Assembly (NCBI GenBank): GCA_021811435.1
Contig: JAJZOR010000001.1
Coordinates: 1-64,000, forward strand
From: Microcaldota archaeon
Lineage (GTDB): Archaea > Micrarchaeota > Micrarchaeia > Micrarchaeales > Micrarchaeaceae
DNA length: 64,000 nucleotides
Direction of reading: 5' to 3'
The notes under the pieces: model-generated
Databases searched by the model: none
What the model saw: the letters and a program-made list of their open reading frames with translations, nothing else
Told to the model about the DNA's origin: nothing
In this document: one piece after another, positions 9,209-18,060 of the stretch
Numbering within the stretch: position 1 is the stretch's first letter
How the letters are laid out: every line of letters starts with the position of its first letter
Program-made: the position numbers and the translations under genes

Positions 9209-10392
9209 TCGCGCACCTCATTTGCGTTTACGCCGTAGATCTCCTTCAGCATCGCTATCCTTTCCGGATCGCCTTCGTCTATGATTCTCTTTATCCTCCC
9301 CACGTGCCCGGCGAGGATGTTGTTCGCCAAGGATCTGGTAAGGTCGTCCACCGTGCCGCTGTGGGCGCCGCCAATGATTTTTATCGCCTTGTCGCGCTCG
9401 GCCTTCCTCGCCGACTCGGCGCTGACGTAGATGCGCGATATTACATCCTCTGCATCCATGAATCTCAGCTTCTTGACTGCGTAGCCCAGGTGCTCGTCTA
9501 TTATGCGGTTGGCCTGGGATATGTCCTTTTCCCTAAGCTCTACGTTCCTGCATATGTAACCCTTGAGCTGCTCCATGCCTATGTAATCCGCTACGCCGCG
9601 AGCGTCCACGTTCCTGGGGTTCCCGAGGTCGATCACTATCTTTGGGCGGGCGGCGGGCCTAGCCATCCGCAATACGGGCTTCGGCGATGACACCGCGGTG
9701 ACTATGGACTCGAACGCGGCTGGATCCAGCTTCGACAGCTCGATGTAGCTCGCGGAAAAGAGGTCAGCCAGCGCCTTGGTCCTGCGCGCGTCCCTGCCGG
9801 ACACCGTCACCTCGAGCTTGGAGCCTTTCAGGCATTCCAATACGCCGCGCGCCATGCGCCCCGTCCCCAAAACGCATACGTTCTTTACGTCCTCCCTTGC
9901 AACCAGTATCTTTGCTGCAGCCTGCGGCATTGATGCTATGCCCTTTGCCACCCTTGTCTTCTCCCGCACGCTCTTGCTGGCGCTAAGCGCCTTCATGAAT
10001 ACGTAGTTCAGCGTCTTGCCGCATGTCCCGGCCTTCTGCGCGGCGCCGAAGGCTTCCTTCACCTGCCTCTGTATCTCCTGCTCACCGACGACCATTGAAT
10101 CCAGGCCGGCGCAGACCCGCATGAGGTGCCGTATAGAATCCTTGCCGTCCAGGAAGAACACCCCGTGCGCGCCTATGGACGCGGCCAGGGCCGAGAAACC
10201 CAGCTTCGCAGATTCTGCGGATGCCACTGCCGCGTATACCTCCAGCCTATTGCACGTCTTCAGCACCACGTACTCGCTGACCCCTATGCTTTCCATGCGC
10301 TTGGCCAGGAATCCGGAATCAAGGCGGGTCCAGCGCTCCAGCTCCGCCAGCTCCATTTTTTTGTAGGTCGCATGCACGCTAACAATCTCCAT
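9205..10392 (-). CDS. hemA: Glutamyl-tRNA reductase
   Basis: Reduces glutamyl-tRNA(Glu) to glutamate-1-semialdehyde, the first committed step of the C5 heme route. The catalytic Cys47 lies in VVLKTCNRLEVY. The VVGEQEIQRQVKEAF segment and the NADPH-binding VCVLGTGRMARGV motif are present. Of two in-frame starts (10407 and 10392) the ATG at 10392 is preferred: it gives the standard N-terminus MEIVSVHATYK and a TATA-like box (gcggataaaaac) lies about 21 nt upstream, hinting at an internal promoter in the 58-bp gap after hemD. Confidence 0.94.
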   Translation of the reverse strand: MEIVSVHATYKKMELAELERWTRLDSGFLAKRMESIGVSEYVVLKTCNRLEVYAAVASAESAKLGFSALAASIGAHGVFFLDGKDSIRHLMRVCAGLDSMVVGEQEIQRQVKEAFGAAQKAGTCGKTLNYVFMKALSASKSVREKTRVAKGIASMPQAAAKILVAREDVKNVCVLGTGRMARGVLECLKGSKLEVTVSGRDARRTKALADLFSASYIELSKLDPAAFESIVTAVSSPKPVLRMARPAARPKIVIDLGNPRNVDARGVADYIGMEQLKGYICRNVELREKDISQANRIIDEHLGYAVKKLRFMDAEDVISRIYVSAESARKAERDKAIKIIGGAHSGTVDDLTRSLANNILAGHVGRIKRIIDEGDPERIAMLKEIYGVNANEVRE

Positions 10393-10450
10393 CCAACCAT
10401 CTACCATGTTTTTATCCGCTCAACTGACTGCATCACCGCACTGCATGACA

Positions 10451-11245
10451 TCATAAACGCCTCTCCAGCCCGTCGAGCATGTCTTTGAACGTGTAAGTTT
10501 CGGGCACGACGTCTGCCCTCAGGCCCAGCCCTTCCAGGCGCTTCGCCGTCGTAGGGCCTATCGCTGCGATGACCGCCTTGGAGAGCATTTCCCTCGTTTT
10601 CTGCGCCCCTATCTGCCCCTCCAATATCTTGAACATGTTCTCCGCGGCCAGCGGGCTGCCGAAAGTCAGGGCATCCACTCCGCCGCACGACATCTTCTTT
10701 ATGAAAAGCCGCGCCCTTTCCGGTTCGCGCGGCACGCGCGTGCAGTATGTAGGTATCTCCGTCACTTCCGCGCCCAGTAGCGCCAGCCTTGATTTCAAGT
10801 CGCTTTTAGCGGACTTGTTCCTGACCAGCGCGATCCTCTTCCCGACAATGCCGGACTTGCCCAGGAGCTCCGCGATGCCGTCAGAGCTGTACCTCTGCGC
10901 CACGGCATCTACGCTCAGCCCGGCCGAAGCCAGCTTCTGCGCGGTTTGGGAGCCTATGGCTACAATACTTGCTTTGCCCAAATTGCGCCGCACGTCCTTG
11001 AAGCCCAACCCGAGCGCTATCTTCGAAAGGTATACGAAAGCGTTCCAGCTCATGAACACTATGATGTCTATTTTGCCGCTGCCGGATTCATCCATTAGCA
11101 GCGACACGGCCGTTTCGCTGCGCGCTTTCCTGAACCTCACCGTAGGGAAATAGAGCGGTATGCCCCCCCTGCTGCGTATCATGCCCGCGGTCTCCCCCTG
11201 CGATTCTTCGGCTCTCGTAACCGCTATCACCTTGCCATCCATCAT
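10451..11245 (-). CDS. hemD: Uroporphyrinogen-III synthase
   Basis: A 264-aa protein that cyclises hydroxymethylbilane with inversion of ring D. The family is poorly conserved, but the two-domain pattern is visible: MDGKVIAVTRAEES start, FMSWNAFVYLSK, then IVAIGSQTAQKLASAGL and the C-terminal repeat VIAAIGPTTAKRLEGLGL. The start ATG (11245) overlaps the hemC stop as TAATG, so the two are translationally coupled. A longer open frame extends upstream inside hemC and is not coding. Confidence 0.9.
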   Translation of the reverse strand: MMDGKVIAVTRAEESQGETAGMIRSRGGIPLYFPTVRFRKARSETAVSLLMDESGSGKIDIIVFMSWNAFVYLSKIALGLGFKDVRRNLGKASIVAIGSQTAQKLASAGLSVDAVAQRYSSDGIAELLGKSGIVGKRIALVRNKSAKSDLKSRLALLGAEVTEIPTYCTRVPREPERARLFIKKMSCGGVDALTFGSPLAAENMFKILEGQIGAQKTREMLSKAVIAAIGPTTAKRLEGLGLRADVVPETYTFKDMLDGLERRL

Positions 11246-12183
11246 TATACCGCCTCGGCTTTCCTGGCACCCCATCCGGCTATCCAGCCCATCGCGCCGC
11301 GATCCATAAGGGTCTTGCCTACCCGCTTGGCCAGTTCCTCGGCCGTTGCGGCTGCGCCGGCAGCCGAATATGACATTGCGCCAGTGCCTTTTGGCGAGAA
11401 TACCGTGCAACTGAGCGCAAGCCTTCCCCTGCTTGCGCGGCCCAGCACCCCGACAGCGGCTTCGCATCCGACGCCCAGAAGTGATGCAAGCTTCCGTTCT
11501 GCGGAAACCTCATATCGCGATTCCGTGTGGTCGATCTTTTTCAGGGAGCCGAGTATGTCGGCCCTGTCTGCCGACGCGACCACGGCCAGCGCGCCCTGTC
11601 CGGCTACTGGCATGAACTCGTCCAGCCCCAGCACCTGCGCGACCTTATCCTGCAGGCCGAGCCTGTTGACCCCTGCCTCGGCCAGTATCAGCGCGTCGTA
11701 TTCGCCGCGCTCCATTTTTTTTATGCGCGTTTCCACGTTTCCCCTTATGGCTTTCGCCCTCAGGTCCGCCCTGGACCGCTTCAGTTCGGCGATCCTTATT
11801 ATGCTGCTCGTCCCTACAATCGCGCCGGGCTGGAGGTCGTCAAGGCCCACAGAGCCTCTTGATATCAGGACGTCGCTGGGCGATTCCCTCATGGGCACAG
11901 CCGCTATTACGAGGCGCCTGTCAATCGCCGTCGGTAGGTCCTTCATGCTGTGGACCGCGAAGTCGACTTTGCCGTCTATGACGGCCTCGTTTATCTCTTT
12001 GCCGAAAATGCCGTCGCCGGCCATTTCAAAAATCGGGCTTTTCTGGTTCAGGTCGCCGCTCGTCTTTATGACTTTAGGCTCTAACGCGATGCCAGGCTCG
12101 GCCCTGCTAAGCAGATCAGACACTATGGCGGTCTGCATCAGCGCCAACCTGCTTCCCCTAGTTCCGATTAAAAGTTTGCCCAA
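11245..12183 (-). CDS. hemC: Porphobilinogen deaminase (hydroxymethylbilane synthase)
   Basis: Polymerises four porphobilinogens into hydroxymethylbilane. The N-terminus LLIGTRGSRLALMQT, the central DALILAEAGVNRLGL and the dipyrromethane-cofactor cysteine in LLGVGCEAAVGVLG are all present. The 312-aa length is typical. It starts 3 bp after the hemH stop. Confidence 0.96.
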   Translation of the reverse strand: MGKLLIGTRGSRLALMQTAIVSDLLSRAEPGIALEPKVIKTSGDLNQKSPIFEMAGDGIFGKEINEAVIDGKVDFAVHSMKDLPTAIDRRLVIAAVPMRESPSDVLISRGSVGLDDLQPGAIVGTSSIIRIAELKRSRADLRAKAIRGNVETRIKKMERGEYDALILAEAGVNRLGLQDKVAQVLGLDEFMPVAGQGALAVVASADRADILGSLKKIDHTESRYEVSAERKLASLLGVGCEAAVGVLGRASRGRLALSCTVFSPKGTGAMSYSAAGAAATAEELAKRVGKTLMDRGAMGWIAGWGARKAEAV

Positions 12184-12186
12184 GCG

Positions 12187-13131
12187 TCACACCCCGTTGT
12201 CCTGCGCGGACTCCAACCCTTCGATCACGATAGAAGCCAGAGCGTTGATGAAAGAGGCGGACGCATTAGGAGTGCCGACGCGGTGGATATCGGCGCCGCG
12301 CTGCCTGAGCGCGGATACGCATTCTATGTCTATGTCGTACAGCGTCTCGAGATTCTCTGTTACAAAGCCTATCGGCGCTATGATTATGCGCGTGCCGCGT
12401 TCTGCGGCCAAGTCCGCCGCCCGCTCGCCCACACTCGGTCCGAGCCAGCCCTTGCCGCTGGCGCTCTGGAAGGCTAGCGACCAGCGCTGCAGCCCCATAC
12501 TTGCTGCTATAGCCTCGCACAGTTCCCTGAACTGCGTCGGGTATGCGTCGCCGTGCTCGAGAATAGACGCCGGCAGGCTGTGCGCCGTGAACAGTATGTG
12601 TGTGTCGTCGGTTGTTGCTCCTATGCTTTTCATCTTGGCACCTATCGCATCCGCCCAGACGCCCACAAATGCCGGGTCCAGGTGCCACTGGCCCGCGAAA
12701 TGCACTGCTGGCTTGCCGCCGGCGGCCGCGGTCGCGGCCAGGGCGGACCTGTAGCCTCCGATGCTCGTCTGCGAATAGAAAGGCGTCATGGGCAGCGCAA
12801 GTATGCCATTGACTTCATCGCGGGACAGGTTTTCTGCCGCAGAGGCTATGGTCGGCTCCCAGTGCAGCATGCCAATATGTACTGTGACATCGGCGCCCCT
12901 GGATTGCAGCGAGCCCTGCAGGGCGCTGGCCTGCTGGGCGGTTATGCCGTTGAACGGCGAGGTGCCGCCTATCGCCGCGTATCTTTTCCTGAGCCGCTCT
13001 GTCTCCTCCGGGGTCGGCCTTGCGGCGGAGCCCGGCCGTGCGTGGCCGGCCTTTATGTTACATAGGTAGCGCTCGATGCCTTCGGGCGAGTCCGGCGATC
13101 CGTATCCCATTAGCAATACTCCGGTTGTCAT
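12187..13131 (-). CDS. hemH: Ferrochelatase
   Basis: Inserts ferrous iron into a porphyrin. The N-terminus TGVLLMGYGSPDSPEGIERYL is diagnostic; the metal-binding His is in ILFTAHSLPASI and the conserved Glu in IGFVTENLETLYDID. The 314-aa length, without an extra C-terminal domain, suggests a soluble enzyme. It could use protoporphyrin IX or, if the operon works through coproporphyrin, coproporphyrin III (a CpfC role). It is followed by hemC after 3 bp. Confidence 0.94.
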   Translation of the reverse strand: MTTGVLLMGYGSPDSPEGIERYLCNIKAGHARPGSAARPTPEETERLRKRYAAIGGTSPFNGITAQQASALQGSLQSRGADVTVHIGMLHWEPTIASAAENLSRDEVNGILALPMTPFYSQTSIGGYRSALAATAAAGGKPAVHFAGQWHLDPAFVGVWADAIGAKMKSIGATTDDTHILFTAHSLPASILEHGDAYPTQFRELCEAIAASMGLQRWSLAFQSASGKGWLGPSVGERAADLAAERGTRIIIAPIGFVTENLETLYDIDIECVSALRQRGADIHRVGTPNASASFINALASIVIEGLESAQDNGV

Positions 13132-13135
13132 GCGA

Positions 13136-14167
13136 TCACGTCTCGGTGGTTTCGTGCACCATCTTGACCAGCCTGGCTGCGTTGCCTATCGGCGTGTTAG
13201 GGAGCATCCCGTGCCCCAGGTTGAATATGTGGCCCGGCCTGCCGGCCGCGCCGTCGAGTATGCCGAGCGCGCGCTTCCTGATGACCTGGAAATCGCAAAG
13301 CATTAGCGTGGGGTCCAGGTTGCCCTGCACGGAAACCCTTCCTAGGCGCGCCCAGGCATCCGCTATGCCGATGCGCCAGTCGACGCTTATAGTATCGGCT
13401 CCGACCTCCTTGAGCATCTCGAGCATCCCTGACGTGCCGGTGCTGAAGTATATCGTAGCGGCGCCGGTCTTGCGGAGTTCTGCAAAGAGGCGCTTCAGGT
13501 ACGGAAGCGCGTATTCGTCGTAATCCTCCGGGCCCAGGACGCCTGCCCAGCTGTCGAATATCTGTATGGCTTCTGCTCCGCTCTCGACCTGTGCCCTGGC
13601 GTAGGAGGATATCGACCTGACCAGCGTGGCCATGAGTCCCGGCCAGAGCTCCTGCTCGGAGTGCATGAAGCCCTTGAGCCGCACGAGGTCCCTGGTGAGG
13701 CTCCCCTCGATCATGTAGCTGGCCAGTGTGAACGGGGCGCCTGCGAACCCTACTATGGCTGCCGCATCGCCGATGGATTTCTTCGAACGCCTTATCGTCT
13801 CCATGACGTAGCCCGTATCCCTGTACGGGTCTATCTGCCTTAGCGCATCTAGGCCCGCCTTGTCCTTGATCGGGTTATTTACTACCGGACCGCCGTGGCC
13901 CAGAGTGAACGAGACGCCCATTGCCTCCAGGGGGGTCATTATGTCTGCAAATACTATGGCGGCGTCCACGCCAAGGAGCTTGACCGGCAGCGTGGTTATG
14001 GCGGAGCTCAGGGAGGGGCTCTTGTATATGGCGGCGATGCTGCGGCCGCGCCTCAGCGCCCTGTACTGCGGCAGGTACCTGCCGGCCTGGCGCATGAACC
14101 AGACCGGCGTGCGCTCGGTCTTCCTTCCCTTTGCCGCCCTCACCAATATGCTTTCTTTCTTTGCCAT
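13136..14167 (-). CDS. hemE: Uroporphyrinogen decarboxylase
   Basis: Decarboxylates uroporphyrinogen III to coproporphyrinogen III. The signature PVWFMRQAGRYLPQYRALR lies near the N-terminus, and GFAGAPFTLASYMIEG and the C-terminal FNLGHGMLP motif follow. The ATG at 14167 gives a normal 343-aa protein; an ATG at 14266 would add an Ala/Arg-rich extension with no family counterpart. It is the first gene of the heme operon, whose promoter must lie in the divergent region to its right. Confidence 0.95.
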   Translation of the reverse strand: MAKKESILVRAAKGRKTERTPVWFMRQAGRYLPQYRALRRGRSIAAIYKSPSLSSAITTLPVKLLGVDAAIVFADIMTPLEAMGVSFTLGHGGPVVNNPIKDKAGLDALRQIDPYRDTGYVMETIRRSKKSIGDAAAIVGFAGAPFTLASYMIEGSLTRDLVRLKGFMHSEQELWPGLMATLVRSISSYARAQVESGAEAIQIFDSWAGVLGPEDYDEYALPYLKRLFAELRKTGAATIYFSTGTSGMLEMLKEVGADTISVDWRIGIADAWARLGRVSVQGNLDPTLMLCDFQVIRKRALGILDGAAGRPGHIFNLGHGMLPNTPIGNAARLVKMVHETTET

Positions 14168-14496
14168 TGATTGTGCACCTGATGCACCTATTGCCTTTGA
14201 CGCATCGCGGTTTGCGCGTGCATCATGCAGTATAGCGCCTCTTCGCCCAGTGACAGCGCGTGCCATCTCAAATCCAGGGCATGGTTATTTGATCTGGCGC
14301 GGCTGAAAGCGTGCGGAAGCGCCATCTCAGTTGACAGCATCCGAAGAAGTTTAGGGTTGAAACACCATAATACGGTTAGTATGAAACTAGTTTCACTATG
14401 CATCCGCATCTGTCTGGGCCATGCAACTGCCATGCAGGCAGGGTTGACAGACACTTATAAGAGTTTAACGACAAAATACCGTATGGAGGTGGTGCG
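14168..14496. promoter_or_regulatory. Divergent regulatory region between the heme operon and the ABM gene
   Basis: A 329-bp gene-free stretch. On the + strand an acttataag TATA-like box (about 14452-14460) and a strong ribosome site GGAGGTG (14484-14490) serve the ABM gene. A 14-bp perfect palindrome tgaaactagtttca (14382-14395) is flanked by partly matching arms (tagt/acta), and a related ttgaaac half-site lies about 20 bp to its left. I could not pick out a clear TATA box for hemE. The palindrome is a candidate operator for a regulator controlling both transcripts. Confidence 0.45.
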
Positions 14497-14784
14497 ATGA
14501 TAAACGTTGGCTTGTATTATTCTGTCAAGCGGGGGCACGAAAAGGAGTTCGAGGGGTATTTCGCTAAGGCTATCGAAGCGCTTAAGGCCGCCGGCGGCGG
14601 GTTTTTGTCCGGGAAGTTATATAAGGAAGTCTCCAACGAGAGCGAGTATATGATTTATACCGAGTGGGAGAGCATCGGCGCATTCGAGTCTTTCATAGCC
14701 AGCCGCGATTTCCATGAAGCCACGGAATTCGGCAAAACGATACTCGAGGGCAGGCCAAGGCACAGGATATTCACTAGCGCCTGA
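14497..14784 (+). CDS. ABM-domain protein, possible heme monooxygenase (HmoA/IsdG-like)
   Basis: A 95-aa antibiotic-biosynthesis-monooxygenase fold protein: the first strand INVGLYYSVKRGHEKEFEGYF and the second repeat YMIYTEWESIGAFESFIASRDFHEA are typical. Members of this superfamily degrade heme or oxidise quinones. The divergent position next to the heme operon favours a heme-related role (heme oxygenase-like turnover or heme handling). A strong ribosome site GGAGGTG precedes the ATG by 6 nt. The catalytic assignment is inferred from context. Confidence 0.75.
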   Translation: MINVGLYYSVKRGHEKEFEGYFAKAIEALKAAGGGFLSGKLYKEVSNESEYMIYTEWESIGAFESFIASRDFHEATEFGKTILEGRPRHRIFTSA

Positions 14785-14820
14785 GGCAACTGGGGCAGGG
14801 ACGGCGTAAAAGGTAATTAG

Positions 14821-15492
14821 ATGAGGATGGCGAAGTTAACGACCACAACGCGCTTTTCGCTGATCGGGGGCGCGTTCATATTGGCTGGAGGCGTGCTCAG
14901 CCTTCTAGGCTTGCCATCCGCGCTGGACATCGCAGGCGGCTATCTTACGGTCGCATCACTTGGAGGCATGAGCTACTACAGCGGTGCCATAGGGGTCCTG
15001 AGCGGGATGGCTCTTATACTCGCATCGCTCTTCATAGACATGCGCACGCTCAACAGGATACAGACCCTGGCTATAATAATACTGACATTCTCGATAACAA
15101 GCCTGATAGACGGGGGCGGGTTCTTGATAGGATTCGTGCTGTCGTTCGCCGGTGCGCTGGATGCGGGGTTTGCTTATTACCTAGTCGCCAAGGGCGCTCT
15201 GCACAGCGCGCAGAATGGGGGAGTCGCCGGCGCGAATCAGGGCAGGAAGGCGGCTCCGGCGACGCGGGATGCCCAGCCAAAAGCGCGATCCGGCCTTAAT
15301 GCGGACGAGCGCAGGCTCTACGACTTGATAGTGCAGGCAGAGGGCTCAATGTTCCAGGCGGAGCTCGTGGAGAAGAGCGGCTTTTCCAAGGTAAAGGTGA
15401 GCAGGATCCTGGACAGGCTTGAGGGCCTGGGGCTTGTCGAAAGGAGGCGCCGCGGCATGACCAACATGGTAATATTGAAGGGCGGAGCTTGA
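14821..15492 (+). CDS. Membrane-anchored winged-helix protein
   Basis: A 223-aa protein with about four predicted membrane helices in residues 10-125, an Ala/Gly-rich linker, and a C-terminal winged helix (about 158-223) whose recognition region reads ELVEKSGFSKVKVSRILDRL followed by GLGLVERRRRGMTNMV. The architecture suggests a membrane-bound transcription regulator or sensor. It lies 36 bp after the ABM gene on the same strand and may be cotranscribed, making it a candidate regulator of the nearby heme genes. No ligand domain is recognised. Confidence 0.75.
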   Translation: MRMAKLTTTTRFSLIGGAFILAGGVLSLLGLPSALDIAGGYLTVASLGGMSYYSGAIGVLSGMALILASLFIDMRTLNRIQTLAIIILTFSITSLIDGGGFLIGFVLSFAGALDAGFAYYLVAKGALHSAQNGGVAGANQGRKAAPATRDAQPKARSGLNADERRLYDLIVQAEGSMFQAELVEKSGFSKVKVSRILDRLEGLGLVERRRRGMTNMVILKGGA

Positions 15493-15690
15493 GCTAAGGC
15501 ACGCCGCATAATAGCACGCTATGCACAGACGCGGTCTTGCTCTATTATATTGTATAATGAATGCGGGTGCTGGCCGTGCAATGCGCGGCACGCAGCGTTT
15601 ACACGGCAGATTTTTTGAAGGAAAACGCTGCATGGCGGTTTTTTGGAAAGGATTAAATATGTACCAAGTCGATAAGATAAAAGCGGTTTG

Positions 15691-15921
15691 ATGGAGCTTG
15701 GGAAAGCACCTGCAAAAATGACTAAGGACACGGTAGAGCAACTGTACGAGCTTGGGGTCAAGGCAACCTCCGATATGGAGGCCGTTACGGAATATTATCA
15801 GGATACGGAAGCTACACCGCAGTTGGTCATGGACCTTCAGATGGCGCAGGCGCCCATAGCTTTGGGAGGGTTTTTGGGTAACGAAGGAGGGAATGGAAAC
15901 AGCGGAACAGCGCCGGGATAA
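15691..15921 (+). CDS. Small unrecognised acidic protein
   Basis: A 76-aa protein (MELGKAPAKMTKDTVEQLYE start) ending in a flexible Gly/Asn tail. No family is recognised. A TATA-like box (attaaatat, about 15653-15661) lies in the correct position for a start near the ATG at 15691, which supports it being real. A TTG three bases upstream is also in frame. Confidence 0.5.
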   Translation: MELGKAPAKMTKDTVEQLYELGVKATSDMEAVTEYYQDTEATPQLVMDLQMAQAPIALGGFLGNEGGNGNSGTAPG

Positions 15922-16061
15922 TGGCGGCATTGCGGATGCGATGATGCGGTTTCCGTGGCGCATCGCATTCGAATCGGATGGGCCCGCGATCCGTGCGCTG
16001 CAATGGCTTCGACGTCATCCGATGCAATTTTTGAAGCAAGGTAAACGGTAAAAAGGAAAAC

Positions 16062-16069
16062 TTTAAATA
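16062..16069 (+). promoter_or_regulatory. TATA box of the Tes-like operon
   Basis: tttaaata preceded by purines (aaggaaaac), an archaeal BRE/TATA pair. It predicts transcription start near 16090, leaving a short leader with a GGTG ribosome site (16105-16108) before the ATG at 16115. Confidence 0.6.
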
Positions 16070-16114
16070 CATTAAAACCAGCTTAATTAGTTTAATAAAA
16101 TTAAGGTGTAGCGA

Positions 16115-18028
16115 ATGGCAATAGATGATAGTCATAACACAAATGCTGTACAGATGCTGATGGAGGAACAGTCGAACATTGTCCTTGCGCCTTATCACAG
16201 GACAATTGAGGAGATAGAGAAACTGCCAGTCATAGAGACGACGAAGACCGTCTGTCCCGAGTGCAAGCTGATAGTTGACGGGACAATCTACAAGGACGCG
16301 GACAACGTGATGATAAGGAAGTACTGCCCAGAGCACCAGTGGACCATAGAGAAGTACTGGGAGGACTACGACATGTACATGAAGATGAGGCGTTACAATT
16401 ACTTCGGGAGGGGATTCGACAACCCGAACTACATCACCGAGACGAAAGGGGCGAACTGCCCATTCGACTGCGGGATGTGCGAGAGGCACAAGTCGCACAC
16501 GGGCCTGGCCAACGTAGTGGTCACGAACAGGTGCCACCTCAGCTGCTGGTACTGCTTCTTCTACGCCAAGGAGGGGGAGCCTATATACGAGCCGAGCCTG
16601 GACGAGCTGAAGCACATATTCCACAATCTTAGGAGCCAGAAGCCCATACCGGCAAACGCAATCCAGATAACCGGGGGCGAGCCCACGATGCATCCGCGCA
16701 TAGTAGAGATAATACAGGCCGCGAAGGAGGCTGGTTTCGACCAGATACAGTTGAACACCACCGGCATAAACATAGGGCTCAACCCGGAGCTAGCCTACAA
16801 GGTCAGGCATGCCGGGACAAGCACGCTCTACATGAGTTTCGACGGCGTCAGCAAGCGAGCCAACCCGAAGAACCACTGGGAGGTGCCGCTCACGCTGCAG
16901 GCGCTCAGGAAGGCAGGGCTCAGCGCAGTGCTGGTGCCCACTGTGATAAGGACGATAAACGACCACGAGCTCGGCGCCATGATAAACTTCGCGCTAAACA
17001 ACACCGACGTCATAAGGGCCGTAAACTTCCAGCCGGTGTCGCTCGTAGGCAGGATGCCGACCCGTCTCAGGGAGAAGCAGAGGATAACAATACCAGGCGC
17101 GATAAAGCTCATAGAGGAGCAGACCGGCGGAGTGATAAGGAAGGACGACTGGTTCTCAGTGCCTTACGTCGGCGGGATAAACAAGTTCATAGAGGCGCTC
17201 AGCGGGGAGTACAAGTACGACCTGTCGATCCACTTCGCGTGCGGCGCTGGCACCTACATATTCCTGGACAGCGATAACAAGGTCATACCGATAACGCGTT
17301 TCGTGGACGTGAACGGGCTGGTCGAGCACTTGCAGAGAGCGGTCAACGAGATGGAGGGGAAGAGCAAGGTCTCCAGGAAGGCGATCGCAATCAAGACGCT
17401 CGCCGAATTCAAGAAGTTCGTCGACGCAGAGCACCAGCCCAAGAGCGTGAACTTCGCCAAGATGATGATGTCTGTGCTGCTCAAGCGCGACTTCGCGTCC
17501 ATGGGCAGGTTCCAGATGAAGACGCTCTTCCTTGGCATGATGCACTTCCAGGACGAGTACACCTACGACATACACAGGGTAGAGAAGTGCGATATACACT
17601 ACGCGATGCCGGACGGCGAGGTGCTGCCGTTCTGCACGTTCAATGTCTTCCCGGAAGTTTACAGGGACAAGGTGCAGAAGCAGTACAGCATACCGGCCAA
17701 GGAGTGGCAGGACAACCATGCCTCATGGGACTATGGTAAGGACAAGTACATAAGGGACGTCAAGCAGCTTGAGGCATCGGCCGTTTACAGGAAGACTTAC
17801 GGAACGCTTGTGGACTATTTCGGCATGCCTGTCAACGGAGGCAAGGGCGTTAAGAATTTCGCTAACGAGGCATTTGCACAGGAAGCAGCGGCGCAGGCCA
17901 AGAGCCCTGTCACGGAAGTACATGTGGATGAAGGGGACTCATGCGGATGTGGAAGCGGCGGCGGAGCATGCGGGTGCGGCAAGGAAGAGGCGCCTGCGGG
18001 CGACTCTTGCGGGTGCGGCGGGCAGTGA
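16115..18028 (+). CDS. tes: Tetraether-lipid synthase-like radical SAM protein with Cys-rich tail
   Basis: A 637-aa radical SAM protein matching the Tes (GDGT/macrocyclic archaeol synthase; MJ0619-like) architecture. In order: an N-terminal Cys pair (TVCPECKLIVDG) and CPEH; a second cluster motif CPFDCGMC; the SAM-cluster motif CHLSCWYC; ITGGEPTMHP; and a long C-terminal region. Tes enzymes couple two archaeol chains between their terminal methyl carbons to make membrane-spanning tetraethers. The last 30 or so residues carry three CGCG motifs spaced by Gly/Glu/Pro, which I do not know as a standard part of the family. Heavy cluster load implies dependence on the SUF genes of this window. Confidence 0.85.
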   Translation: MAIDDSHNTNAVQMLMEEQSNIVLAPYHRTIEEIEKLPVIETTKTVCPECKLIVDGTIYKDADNVMIRKYCPEHQWTIEKYWEDYDMYMKMRRYNYFGRGFDNPNYITETKGANCPFDCGMCERHKSHTGLANVVVTNRCHLSCWYCFFYAKEGEPIYEPSLDELKHIFHNLRSQKPIPANAIQITGGEPTMHPRIVEIIQAAKEAGFDQIQLNTTGINIGLNPELAYKVRHAGTSTLYMSFDGVSKRANPKNHWEVPLTLQALRKAGLSAVLVPTVIRTINDHELGAMINFALNNTDVIRAVNFQPVSLVGRMPTRLREKQRITIPGAIKLIEEQTGGVIRKDDWFSVPYVGGINKFIEALSGEYKYDLSIHFACGAGTYIFLDSDNKVIPITRFVDVNGLVEHLQRAVNEMEGKSKVSRKAIAIKTLAEFKKFVDAEHQPKSVNFAKMMMSVLLKRDFASMGRFQMKTLFLGMMHFQDEYTYDIHRVEKCDIHYAMPDGEVLPFCTFNVFPEVYRDKVQKQYSIPAKEWQDNHASWDYGKDKYIRDVKQLEASAVYRKTYGTLVDYFGMPVNGGKGVKNFANEAFAQEAAAQAKSPVTEVHVDEGDSCGCGSGGGACGCGKEEAPAGDSCGCGGQ

Positions 18029-18060
18029 GCGTTACCGATTAGGCATGCGGGTGCGTTTTT

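Noticed and set aside
11315-12754. 479-codon + strand ORF opposite hemC and hemH
   Set aside because: It spans two real genes in antisense and has no family signature.
15346-15963. 205-codon - strand ORF
   Set aside because: It crosses the winged-helix domain of a real gene and an intergenic promoter; composition is not protein-like.
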